Positions 1 through 11,938 of a stretch of 64,000 nucleotides of DNA are shown piece after piece. Made by a program: the position numbers and the translations under genes. Each line of letters starts with the position of its first letter. Positions within the stretch are counted from its first letter, which is position 1. The stretch is from Marsupella aquatica (lineage: Eukaryota > Marchantiophyta). Below the pieces are notes generated by a model. It did no database searches and was not told where the DNA came from. It saw nothing but the letters and a program-made list of their open reading frames with translations. The DNA is taken from assembly GCA_973895155.1 (NCBI GenBank), contig OZ316896.1:23002001-23066000 (forward strand), given 5' to 3'.

Positions 1-218
1 TGGTGGTGAAGATGAAGAAGATGAAGCCGATGAAGAGGAAGAGAAGCGAGGATGGCCAACGGGATTCCGAATCCCGCCATACGAGAGAAAGTGCTCCTGA
101 CGCTGCTGCCGCCATCGCTGAAATCCGAAAATCCATTCAGTTCTCTCTACACAAAGAATTCGTGAATGCGTTGCTGAATTATAAACAATAATTTCACATA
201 TGTTGGCCTTCCACAGAC
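1..218. other. Probable intron sequence at window edge
   Basis: This stretch lies just past a good splice donor (minus strand, exon ends at 219) of the 2-oxoglutarate dehydrogenase E2 gene. The rest of the lipoyl domain is not found in it, so it is probably intron. Its first 100 bases also read as an acidic open frame on the plus strand (frame 2, many Glu/Asp, stop at 98-100). That could be the tail of an overlapping gene, but nothing else supports it. Confidence 0.4.
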
Positions 219-2238
219 CTTATCCGTCTCAATTTGAGCAATGACTTCATCAGTCTGCACAGAATCACCCTCCGCTGCCATCCCGAGGCACAATTACAGT
301 CAGGAAGTATTAGTACGAACCCAAAGCGGGACCAGAACTTATTTCAGCATTGGGAAGCGACTGAGAGCACTCACAAGCAAGGAAGGAGGTCTCAAGCCAG
401 TTAATATGCTCACTCTTCAAGATTTTAGCAATATTTCCATCTGGAACCGAGTCTCCCATAAACGGGACCACCACTTCTCCAGGAGCAGTATGTCAAGGCC
501 ATGAGAAGAGAGCCATTCTAATAAAAGTCAATTTGACACTTCCGAATCAACTAGGGCCTGACTCAAATGAGATGTGCAGGAGGGAGCCACAATAGTCCCG
601 CATAACTGTAAGAATGAGTGATTAAGGACGCTCCACCATCGTTGCCAACGTGGCATGGAAGGAAGCCTCCACCTAGTCAATATGATACTACTACTAAGAA
701 TTACATTTCCCACAAAGCATTTAAGAAATATCACGACTTGTGGTCTGGTGGGCAAAGAAGCACCGCAGAGAGGGGCAGGAATCACAAAGAAACTAAATAC
801 CTGCCTGTCACTCCAGGATAACGCAAAATTCCTTTATTATGAGCACAGCGCTCTATCGCACTGACTTTGCGCAGTGAAAACCTAAAATTTTCAAAATGCG
901 TGTATTTCATGAGTTCGTCAGATGTCACCACAAGCCTGCGGCAGAGTATGTACCTGCTTCGGATACAAATCCTCTGCTTTTGCATTGCTCCCAAATCACT
1001 CGCTTGAGATATGGACGACCACTGCAAGATTTAAACAATGAGTCAAGACTACTGTCTGATCCATATTCCTGAAAATATTTTGTCAACGGCTATACTCCCC
1101 AACTAATGAAGGTTACTAAACTAAACGAGAGACCATTCTTCTCCCAGAGTACACCACCCATTTGTAGTGCAATATCACTCTCTGTAGATATCCATAACCT
1201 AGCTGAATACAGCTGCCCTAGTTGTTCCTCAGGTCCTACAGCTAAAATTGAGGACAGTCCAAAAAGACAGAATCAATTGTAGTGTAAACATAAAAGAACA
1301 CTGACATGCCTGGCAAATCAACGACATGACATGCCCACGGCGACCACTAGAGTTCCTTCTTCAAAACTACCAATATACAAAGAAGGTTGTGGGTAACAAA
1401 CCTCGGCTGCACATTCCGAGAGATATGATCTGCCACACCCACCGCGACGAATAAAGCAGATTGAGATGAGACACGAAAGTCACAAAATTCGTCATTTAAC
1501 CGAAAGAAGAGATTGCTAAAAACTTATTACTTTTAATTCCCTCAACTTCACATACCTACTGCGGCGACGAAATGTCGCTGATTTTGAGGTCTACGTCGGA
1601 GCTCGACCGGCTGCACGACGACATGGAACAACAAGAAGATCAAAAGTCATTGGTTACCATTGAGGTGGTGGCAACCATGCTCATGGCATGAGGCAATTTA
1701 AATCATAACATCCACATGCTACAAAAAGAAAGACAGGATCTCCCGATCTGCCAAATTCTCGACTAGAGTGAAATAGTTTAGGTCTCCAAGACATGTACAG
1801 AGAGTCATTCAGAAGCTCCGACGGACCGCAAAAATCTACTACACTAACCCGACGAGACTTTCTCCCCTTTTCGAGGAGGAAATAAAAAGTGAAGTTAAAA
1901 GGCGTCCACTCTAAATTCGAAAAAGATCAGATTTGAAAGTGAGAGCCTGATTTTCATTATCGTCATGCACAGACATACGGTTAGGGAGTTCTTGCTCAAG
2001 ATATGATTCAGTGTGATGTAATCGAATGAAGAAATGAATGACAGACAGGAAGCTGACTTGGCTTAATCAAAGACGCCTTGGAAATGAAATGATTGAAGCA
2101 CATGACATGCGAGACAATCAACAAAGATTTTGCTAGAATCTCATCACTCACCTCGAGGACGCGGCCAGATGATGCGCGAGCGGAGGCACCACGGAAGGTC
2201 CTCGAGGCACGCAGCAAGCGCAGTCCAGCGCGGTCCAT
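219..2238 (-). CDS. 2-oxoglutarate dehydrogenase E2 (dihydrolipoyl succinyltransferase), 5' part
   Basis: E2 core of the mitochondrial 2-oxoglutarate dehydrogenase complex, which transfers succinyl groups to CoA in the TCA cycle. Exon 1 (2152-2238) encodes MDRAGLRLLRASRTFRGASA and nine more residues. It is Arg/Ser/Ala-rich like a mitochondrial presequence and ends at GAG before gtgagt. Two later exons give the lipoyl domain: 414 to about 485 reads VVVPFMGDSVPDGNIAKILK, and 219-274 reads EGDSVQTDEVIAQIETDK, ending at the lysine that is lipoylated in this family. The splice junction between them keeps frame. Exons between 490 and 2150 are not resolved; 954-1021 is one candidate. The catalytic domain lies beyond the left edge. 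The family call rests on the lipoyl motif and the leader. A plastid or pyruvate E2 is less likely, because the first motif follows the E2o pattern. Confidence 0.8.
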
Positions 2239-3180
2239 CACGACGCCGTGCTCACGCTCACATCAAATCACAGGAACATACGATTTCTTCTCCTCACTCA
2301 ATCTTCAATTCTTCACTCTCGTAGACCACTCAAACGAGACAAAGGTCTTGAAAATAGGAATCAGTGCCCCCCAACGCCAGAGAAGAGTATCCCCACTCCT
2401 CTGTTCTCTTTTCACCTCGTCTCTTCTCGTGAATCCTCTTCTTCCCAATCCGATCCAATCCAAGGTCCTTCACAAATGTCAGCCTACGGTAGTCTATATG
2501 ATGAACTATCTTTGTCACATTGGCAGACGAAGAAAACCATTCAATATTAAGCATTCACTTGAACCAAAGCAATCCAAGTATATATCACATTACCAAAAAA
2601 ACAGGAACGCCAAACCCAAAGGGCAAAAGAACCCAATAAGGGGGGGAAGGAAAGACCCCAAGAAGACCAAAGGACATCCCACAAAAACAAAACAAAACTA
2701 AGAAGCAAGCAACAAACAGGGCCCCCTATCCTGGGCCCCTTGCAAGGGGTCGAGGGTGATGGGGGCAGATAATTTTGACCATGCTTACTTGGTGGGGTCT
2801 GGGGTGATGGGAGCATGGAAGCATGGGACACCGTCTGAGAGAGAGTGACGGGGATAGAGGGAGGGAGCAAAGGAGACGAGGGAGCTGCCGTTTGGGTCCT
2901 GTTCCACTGACCAGTTTTTTTAATTTAGTGGCCAAAAATCACTAGAATCCACCTCTCTAGAAACTTTTGGCCACTTTCGATTGAAATCTGTTTTCCACTG
3001 ATTTACCAATCAGGTAAATTGCAATGAGAACCTATAGTTGGGGTTTAGGTTTTTAGAATGAAGCCTCTAGACAGCAACTTACTCGAGGCCCCCACCAAAA
3101 TTCATGTGGATGAAAAGAACCATGGGATCATTGATGTGTAGTCAAAATGATATCATGGTGATTTTTGTTATCATGTCTGT

Positions 3181-3270
3181 TTAACATTTAAAGAATTGGC
3201 ATTCGAGCTCCTCTATATAACTAATTTAACATTTAAAGAATTGGCATTCGAGCTCCTCTATATAACTAAT
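3181..3270. repeat. 45-bp perfect tandem duplication
   Basis: Two adjacent identical copies (3181-3225 and 3226-3270) begin TTAACATTTAAAGAATTGGC. The identity shows a recent slippage or duplication event in the intergenic region. Confidence 0.9.
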
Positions 3271-4137
3271 TACAGTGAGAAGTTAGAGTTGGCGTCTAGG
3301 CTCCTAGAAAGAACCTCTCTAGGACACCACCAAAGTTTAGGTGGATACCAGGACCCTAAGATGTTAAATATATTAAAATGATGATTATACATCATGCTTA
3401 TTGTCATCGTTGAATGGGCATTCAGGTTAGTCCTTGTGAAATATAGGAGACTGCATGGTTGGCCTACACTTAGCCATGTTGCACTTACACACATTTCATT
3501 GTACAGGTCACATTTAAGTGTAAACGCTGCTGTCTGAGCTAACATAAACATTCTGAGCAATGTCATCCGAGCTTTGCGAGTCGGGCTTGTCTTTGTGAAA
3601 ATAGTGGACAGCATAGTTGGCCTGCACTAATCCACAGAATGCATTTCTCCACACTCCACTTACATCGCCACTAAACATATTTGAATTTACAATATTGTCA
3701 TTATTTTTTTTGTATTTACAAAAATACCAGGCCTTATATAGTTCCCTTGGTAAATTAGTCATCCATATACTAAACCATGATAATTTTGTAAATACCAAAA
3801 ATAAACAGTGGTTAGAACATCTTTAGTGGCAAAGTGCTTAAAAGGGTAAGTGTACAAGCTACTATCTGAGCGAATTTAAACGTTCTGAGCACGGTCATCC
3901 GAGCTTTGCGAGTCCATCTTGGTCTACCAGACAACGTCTCAGTCCATACCAGCTTTTTCCAAGTTTAGGGCACCCAGACAATCCGATGGACTTCTCGAGT
4001 CGTTCCAGAATCGATTTCTGTGTGCAACGAAGCTTTTTTTGCATTCGAGTAGCAGGACGGTTCATTAGCTCCGCTCTCTACTCTGAATTCTCGTGACAAA
4101 TTCAATAGTGATTTAAATTGAGTCCATTGTTACTCTT

Positions 4138-4207
4138 GTGATTGAATTGAATCGAATTGAATCGAATTGGATTGAATTGGACTGAATTGAATTGAATTGA
4201 ATTGAAT
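4138..4207. repeat. AATTG microsatellite
   Basis: An imperfect run of the pentamer ATTGA/ATCGA lies about 230 bp upstream of the first proposed FBL11 start codon. The open frames crossing it, rich in Ser/Ile/Gln repeats, are artefacts. Confidence 0.9.
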
Positions 4208-4432
4208 TGATAGCAGCTCCGATATGTAACTGTGATGAGGGCTAGAGTGAAAACCCAATTTGTTCGTATGCCTCCTTTTGAGCAAACTTGAAACAGAGTA
4301 ATGAGAGCGGACTAGCGAGCTGAACTGGAGACTGGACAGAAGTAGATCAGTCTGTGGAGGATTCGGGAATGGCGGTCTCGGAGAAGAATCTTTGTTGATA
4401 TCAGGCAAACGAGCTTCAACACGTTCTCCACC

Positions 4433-7400
4433 ATGGACAATGTCATATTAGAGCTCCATTGGGACCACCATTCCACGCCAAGCGGCCCTGGCCCCAGCAC
4501 GAGTACCAGTTTCTCGGTGATTGAAGCATTGACCTTAACAAGAGAAGAGTGGGCTGCACTGACTGATAACGTTGGAGACCGGCATTTGGAAATTTCGGCT
4601 CCACGAAAAGTGTGAGTAGAGTGTGAGCTGGTCTCTTCTCGCCTATCGTAGGTGCCACTGGCACATTGTGTTACCGATTGGGGAATTCCTTACGTATTGC
4701 CACCTGAATTATCAATAGCAATTATCCTCTATTGAAGGTTGCTCTAGCCTAGATCCCGAGGACTAGTCTCCATGTTAGATTCTGGTCGTTAATTTCAGCT
4801 TGAAGGGATTCCTAGACGGTATGAAAGTATGCAGGAAGCAAGAGGATTCTCAGTGGCATTGCAAATAAGTTGAAAGACCGGTCAAGCGGAGATCATATGA
4901 CCTTGGAGTGTCAAAAGAGTAGGGAGAATTAATTTTGGTCTCATCAGTCACCTGAACTTTATGTGCAACGCACCAAATGTGCAATAAGCAAACTTATGCA
5001 TGGGGGCGTGTGCTGTGCTGTACTGGCAGGTTGACCATGAATTCGACCTATTACCGAGCACTGTTTGGCGAATTCAGGTTCGTTGTGGGTTTGAACCAAG
5101 CCCAGCCTATCCTATCAGCTAATGCCACCATCCTTGGAAGTCTTGGAAATCTCAGTAGCACATCAAATCCTATCTACTATGGTGTTGTTAGGAAGCCTCC
5201 TAATTCGTATCGAGGTGCTGTTTAATGACCAAAAAAATCGTGGTGTGTCGATTGCATTCGCAGAGAAGCAAGTCTGGGCCGAATATCCGTAAACTGGGAT
5301 ACCGTGACTTTCTTGAATCTCATGCAATTTATGTTTACTGGTCACTACAACATGTCTTCTGCAACTGTTGCCAAATTCCTGGAGGTGCCGTGAAATGTAT
5401 CTGTCCCTATTTTTAATGTCATTTTGAGCAGGAAATTTTTGGTATACTGAAGCGAACCTTTAGTCAATACGGAGGTTAGGTTGTGTACGAATCACTGAGC
5501 CGTGACTGGTGGTCCAAGTTGCATGCACTGAAATGTTAGATGGGCACGTTCTAGAATCTAATTCTTTTCTCTCGTTCATAGATTCAATTTTGGTTATTTC
5601 ATTGGTTTTGTGGAATCATATTTGCCGTCTGTAAGTGGAACGTATGCGGTCCTCTCCAGGCTGCTACTTTCTTCGGAGTTGACGCAGCTATTGCGGCGGT
5701 GGAGGATTGGGCAAGCTCTGCCACGTTATCTAGAGACCCCCAAACGGTCAAGGACATACTGCAATATTTACCATCCATCTGGAACACAAGTAGTCTATTA
5801 GGTCAGTGTTGTGGGCATCAAGGCACTCTGTTCTTTCGATGTGCAAGTGCTTCGTAATAATTTGTCATTGCCTAGCTAACTTGGCATGGAAAAGAACGTC
5901 CAACATTATGACTTCGTTGCAACTCGATGAAATTCATTATTGTTGGCAACTTGCAGGATATCACTCCTTGTCAAAATTTTGTCCAGAGTTTCTGGCAGTC
6001 AACTTTGTAGGCACTTCTCTACCCAGGAATCCTGCCCTATACGAAAGCTTCCTATTGCTCTGTTTGAATTCATTTTGCTGGCTAGTTAGTATACGTAAAT
6101 TAGTTGTTGCAAAGACTTGTTGCCACTGCGGGTTGCCTTATAGAACATTATTCATTAGATTGTTTTGTATCAGGTGGCCGTCATGGGTCTGAGGTCTTTT
6201 TTGGATTTGCCGTGCACCCTTTTGAGAGCCTGCATCGCGCACCCGCAGCTGACCGTCCACAGGTGAATTGCTAGCGTTTTCCAAAACATCACATGGTTGA
6301 ATGTAAGATGATGCGGTCTTATGGTCGGTCGTATTTCACAATCCTTAGATCTTTCCTTCATAAAGTCAGTAATTCTGTTGCAAGCGTTGATCAAGGACAG
6401 AAGCGTATGTCTTTGTATTCTTCGTGGACCTAAATATTTCCACATACGAAGTTATCTCAGGTTTATTGGAAATATTATCTTAATTGTTGAGGTTTGTTCA
6501 TATCTGTGATAGACATAGCTGACCCATATATGGAATCTGACGAACAGTGAAAGGCAATTATGTGAAGCTCTTTTAAGATGGCTTGAGAACCGAGATCAAG
6601 GGTCACAATCTGGAGAGCTGAAGACAGACCAGTCCACAAACATTTTATCTGAGGTCCTATAAAAAATACCCTAATTCTACCTATACCGAAAATTGCGTCT
6701 GTTTCTCTTAAAATAGTATACCCTTAGAAATGAGGAGCTTATAGTTGTTTAGAGCCTGTACATGTACTCTCAGTTTCTGAAGGCTGTGGGTTGGGACCTA
6801 AGTATCAAAAGGCAAACATGAGAAGATTAGGATATGGCACCTCATCTCATCTCATCCTTGCAATCATGTAACGAGTCACTGAGTGCGCTGATTTTATGCC
6901 ACTGTATTGTCTCAGACGTGCATTGAGACAATACACGTCTCAATGCACGTCTGAGACAATACGATTTGTATGTAGTGTCTCAATATCCGTAATTTTAGGT
7001 TTTTCTTTTCCCTCGTAGCAGTCGTTACGATGTCAGCAATGATCTGCGCTCTTGCTTGTTTCCCAGCAAGACTGATTGCTGTCTGTCCAATGTAGAACTG
7101 GAGCTTGTATACAGCAATAATCTTCATTGTCTGTATGGTCCAGGTTCAGAGGGCTCTTTTACCTAAAGCTTTTCTCCTTGGTAAGTGTTCCTCATCTAAT
7201 AATGATGCTATGCATAGCCAAAGAATGAGTTATGCTGGATGACATACACCGTTTGGAATTCCATCCTTTTTTGTCAACATGATGGGAGTTGCAATTTTAG
7301 TCTCTAAAAAAAACGTAACCGTAGACCATGGTTATTGGATGACTTGCAGGACGTTTGAAAGACGAAAGTCATATAGATGCTTCGAACTCTATAATTCGTA

Positions 7401-10400
7401 TCACAGACTATCTAGAGGTATGTCAAAATTGCTCTTCAGCAGAATGCTCTTCGATCAGGTGGTGTTGTAAGCACTGCGATGAACAACTTGCAGAAATTCC
7501 TGCTTGATTTACAGTCTTCATGAGAATGTTATGCCTATACCTGAGTGTCAATGCCTCTTCGGTGAAGGGCATTAATGCTTTGGACATTTTCTGACACCCG
7601 TAGATGAAAAATATAGTGTCCGGCCCATCAAGTTTCTAGTCTTAAGTCTTCTGAATGATAGCATTGAATGTCCTTGAGGCTGCTAATCATTGATTGTTTC
7701 AGTTGGCTGAGGATTGTTTCACTCTTTTCGTAATACCCATGGGCTAAGCGGATGACCTCCATAACCCTGCAAGTTTACTCAAGTTCTTAAGAATCTAAAA
7801 ACCCGCAATATCTTAAAAATTCCTCTCATCCAGGAAGTTGATGAAGTTCAACAAGTGAATGGATGAGGGTCCTTGAATGTGAAGATTTTATATGTCCAAG
7901 TTGGTTGTAGAGGACAATAAGAGAGAATTTCTCTCATCTTCATATGGAAAGCGGATCACTGCTCTCTATCTAACAGCGCTTTTGCAGTACTTGGACTTGT
8001 CAGGTTGCTGTGAAGTCACGGCCCTTATCTTGTTCAAGTCGTCTGCTCGTGCTCCCGTACTAGATCCTAGTTTGAGTGCATCAAAGACAGAATCGCGGAG
8101 CGCGCCATCACTATTGCAATCTTTCTACAATACCCCTGCTCGTAACACAAGATGGCCACAAATTCCATCATTTGAAAACTTGAAACGGCTCAATTTGACG
8201 CAATGCTGGAGGATACCTCAAGACTCATTGGTTCTATGGCTGGGAGAAGCCTGCCCACATCTGTTAGAACTGATTCTCACAAATTGTCCTCAGATTACCT
8301 TCAGTATTCTCCAAGCTCTACCTGAAGTTTGTCCTCAGCTTCAACTGGTGGATATCTCTCTTGATATAACCCATGTATGTAAAGAAGTACAGATGTATAG
8401 TACCGAAGAGAATTCCTCTTGGGTCCATGGTGATGCTTCTGGACTATGGCGATGTTCCTTTGCCGGCTTGACCCAGCTTTCTCTCCGAGGACATACAGAA
8501 ATATCAGGTGTCTTTCTGTGAGCAGAATGAATTTTTTGACATCGGATCTCATCTTAAATCTAGACATTTGTTCTTCATATCTCGCTGATAATGTGAATTT
8601 ACACAGCTTTGCATTCTCACTGTCAACCATGCTTTAAGGTTAGGCCGATACTTCCATTGCATGGATTATGCCCACTCCTTACTGGCTGCATCTTGTTGCT
8701 CTATGCAGACCTCGAACTGATAGCCTTAGCTGTGTGTTCTCCGCCACTTCTTGAAATTGATCTTAGCATGTGCACGACTTTGACGGATGGTGGAATTTGG
8801 AGGTTTCTGAAACAATATCCAAGCCGGTTAAGGTCCTTTAAAGCAAAACAGACAGCATTTGGGTCTATGTCTTGTACGGCGTTGACGTCCGCAATGTCCA
8901 GCGACCGAGATTCCACCAAAGGTCCAGCTGAGGGCCACTCTTCTTCAACGTCTTGCCAGGAAAGGCTTTCCCTGGCCACTCTTGATATCGAGAGCTGCAT
9001 TGGTAAGAGACGTCAATGCTCTCACCAACTGTGTATTTGCACAATCACTAGCGCCGTTGTACTTTAATCAAGTCTGACTATTGTGGTATAGGTACTGTAC
9101 AAATATTTACTCACGGAATTCTCAGCTAAGCTCTTACACCACCCAGCTGAGGGTCATTGCTTAACCGTTCGACACTTTGGAATAATCCCATGACTCGTTT
9201 GGCAATTACATTTAGGTGTAAAGGAGGACGATTTGGCTAACCTCCTTCGATCTCAATCAGCTCTTATACATTTGAGCTTAGGAGAAACGAATCTCACCGA
9301 CGCAGCTCTTTCATGTTTCGGCGGAAAATTGTTGCAGCAGTTGAACGTGAGAGAAACTCAGGTCAGTCCCCTGGTGCTTGAGGATATTTCACTTTCACGG
9401 GATTTATGCATGGCAGTTGAATTTAGAGCGTTTCAGATGGACCTACTACACCTTACTGCAATGGTTTTAACATTCAGAACAATGTCCTAAGCTTTCAAAT
9501 TTGAGAAGTCAAGCAAACGTTGTCAAATATTGAGGTCGCAGGTCTGACAGCTGTGTCAAACGTTGTCAAATATTGACAGAATTTTTTCAGATATCCTTTT
9601 GTCCAATATTAGCTCGCAGGTCTGACACCAAATATGAACGCTCAACAAATGTCTTGCATTGTCCTCAACAGGTGTCTGGAAAGGCGTTAGCATCTGTCAT
9701 TAGATCAAATCCAGAATTGAAGATTCTAGACATACGAGGATGTAAAAGAGCATGCATCGATGAATACGACCTTCTTGTGACAGAAAGAGACAATGATACA
9801 GCACCAAGTCTTGGTGGGGAAGTCTCTGTTCCCCTCGTTTTCCAAGAGCTTGGAAGTCTTGAGACTAGGGTGGAAGATTTGAAAGTAGGTTGGAGATTCA
9901 GTGACTCTGCACAGCTAGCTCTTCAATCTGCTTTGCTTGAACTCAAAAAGTTCAGTGTTGGCATGGGAGGAACAATAACTGATGCAGCTCTCCGGAACAT
10001 TTCTGAACATAGCACATCCTTGGAACAGCTCAGTTTAGCGTTTCAGGTGAGGACGGTTAAAGGTTTTTGGCTGTGTTTTTTCCTTGAGTTTGGAAGTCAA
10101 TCCAATACCGATCTGACATTTGTTCGATGAAGTGAGACCAGCATTCATACCTAGTGAGTCTTCTTTTCAGTAGAGAAGTTTCGGTCACTTGCTCAGTCGA
10201 ATCATTTACCGAAGAACTTCAAGTACCAGGCTATCTAGGATAAGTGATGAGGATTCTTTGATACCCTACAGTCCTTATTGAATTATCAGCACCTGATAGG
10301 AGCGTGAGATGAAGTAATCCCAGCAGAGGGTCAATTGTTGTACGGTAATTATTTGATGTGACTTTTGTCAAGTTATCACCGAAGACGGGCTGATCAGATT

Positions 10401-11938
10401 TGTAGACAAGATCAATTGTCTCCGCAAGCTAGAGCTCCAGTAGGGCTCAATTGTTGTGCATTAATTATTTGATCTGACCGGTCAGGTTATCACCGAAGAC
10501 GGGCTGGTTAGATTCCTAGACAAGACCAATTGCCTCCGCACGCTGGAGCTCCAGTATTGCCTTACTCAACTCTCTTCACGGGGAATAGATTCACTCAGTA
10601 CCAGATGTTGTTCCAGTCTCCACACTTTGAAGCTCGAGAGGGTTGCACCTTGGATACTGGACAGCGACATCAGTGTTCTGAGTGAGAGATGTACCCGGCT
10701 ATCCCGTTTGTCTCTCGTGGGCTGCAGAGCACTAACAGAAGGTAGGAATTTCTCTGACGCCTTCTCTCAAATTCATTGGTGAAGCTTAGATTCTTGAGTT
10801 CTGATTATGCTGGATATTTCTTCCTGGCAGAATCTCTGAAGATCATTGCAAAGAATTGGCGTGGTTTGACAGAACTCAAACTTGAGGTCTGTTGTCTTCT
10901 CGCATTCTCCTCTGGAGGGTCCCAATTCATCTTTAAAGAATTTTCTTGAATGAAGCTACCCCCCAAAACGTTGTGCAATCCATTCGATATTGTCGCGAAG
11001 CTCTCTGAAGAACGAGACTTTCTCTGTTGCTCCATCATCTGTCACTTGCAAACTGTTCATAACGACGCGTCTTGTTACAGGAGTGCAATAGATTAACGTC
11101 AAAGGGAGCTGATTGCCTACTCCTATCGTGTGTGGCCCTTGAGATGCTGACTTTGCGGCACAATGTAAGATTTGTTTGCTTAATGTGTTCAAAAAGGATT
11201 GAATTCACTTTGTTGCAAGCGTTTCCCTTAGCAGCGCAATGCAGAAGTGCTCCCAACCGTGGCATCAATTATCCGAACTTACCCTGAGTTACATGACATC
11301 ACCTTCCGCAGGGTAAAGGAATAGCGAAGGACTTTATCATGGATGCCCTTTTTCAAGTATGTTTCTTGGGCCGCAGTATAGAAGTTTTCTAAAGTGTACT
11401 GTTGTATTAGTGCAGAACGATTAGAATACCCTCAATGTTCTTGAAATGAAGTCTCAAATATGAGGAAACTGAATACAAGTTTGTTTGGCGTATTGGTGGC
11501 GCCATGTTTATTGTTGGCAGTTTCCTCTTTTGCGACATTTGTCGCTGGATATGTGTGACTCTGTTGCAAATGGATTCCAGACACCAAATCAGGTATGGTT
11601 CGTCCCAGCTATATTTAATCTTCCATTTATTGGTGACAAACCCAGCGGAGTAGATTCTCGGTTCACAGTACGTGAGTGCCATATCGACTTTGTGGCCAGA
11701 GTATCTTACCATTGTGCTGTTGAATAGTTCCTCTTCTCTGCCCAAGGCCAGCCACTCATGCTCTAGGTATTAAATCAAGTGCCAAAGAGATAAGCTCTTA
11801 TTGCAGCAGATATTGAGCTTCAATCCTCTCTACGCTGTTTGTGATCATGCTGCTAAAAAACTTCAGTTCTTAAAGAGGATGGGAGTTCCCTCCTGGCAAA
11901 TGGGATGCGGAGGCTCTCTCGATACTTCAATCCTCTGA
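4433..11938 (+). CDS. FBL11: BTB/POZ and leucine-rich-repeat protein, FBL11 type
   Basis: Likely substrate adaptor of a ubiquitin ligase. The BTB domain would bind a cullin and the LRRs would bind the target. The BTB is split over exons 5030-5077 (NSTYYRALFGEF), 5264-5384 (VNWDTVTFLNLMQFMFTGHY) and 5660-5801 (FFGVDAAIAAVEDW). A BACK-like part follows: 5956-6006 (LSKFCPEFLAVNF), 6174-6262, and 6519-6653 (SERQLCEALLRWLENRD). LRR exons: about 7990-8507, 8709-9002, 9216-9361, 9672-10046, 10486-10741, 10831-10886, 11081-11164, 11312-11356, 11521-11592 and 11807-11938, where TGA ends the frame. Most junctions have clean GT-AG sites and keep frame. The start at 4433 (MDNVILELHW) is tentative. Exons between 4615 and 5030 and around 6262-6519 and 7020-7420 are only partly settled. 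The BTB-plus-LRR order matches plant FBL11. Confidence 0.85.
6904..6962. repeat. Perfect 26-bp inverted repeat (snapback hairpin) in FBL11 intron
   Basis: Arms at 6904-6929 and 6937-6962 are exact reverse complements, separated by the 7-base loop AATACAC. The left arm starts GTATTGTCTCAGACGTGCAT. It lies in an intron on the sense strand of the host gene. It could be a snapback from template switching, a tiny palindromic element or a small-RNA source. A typical miRNA precursor would be longer and less perfect. Confidence 0.95.
10330..10555 (+). repeat. Tandem duplication of a splice acceptor and exon start in FBL11
   Basis: Two diverged copies of about 113 bp (about 10330-10441 and 10442-10555) each hold an intron end, an acceptor and the first 60-70 bases of an LRR exon (GTTATCACCGAAGACGGGCT). 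Only the second copy continues into a full LRR exon (to 10741). The first runs into TAG after ITEDGLIRFVDKINCLRKLE. It is a dead or alternative exon start. Confidence 0.85.

Larger units (their letters stand above)
2239..4432. other. Intergenic region between divergent genes
   Basis: This 2.2-kb stretch separates the divergent E2 and BTB/LRR genes and probably holds both promoters. I see no convincing gene. Open frames here are short, low-complexity and lack splice support. It holds a 45-bp tandem duplication and an AATTG microsatellite (listed separately). A dispersed repeat of about 60 bp occurs at about 3528-3590 and 3861-3925, both copies containing GTCATCCGAGCTTTGCGAGT. Confidence 0.6.

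Noticed and set aside
3-191. Lys/Met-rich open frame at the left edge
   Set aside because: It is the out-of-frame reading of a purine-rich stretch within a probable intron. It has no domain, and the alternative acidic frame is equally open.
2093-2701. A 202-codon plus-strand frame
   Set aside because: It overlaps the first exon of the E2 gene on the other strand, has unbiased composition and ends in low-complexity Lys/Gln sequence. It shows no family resemblance.
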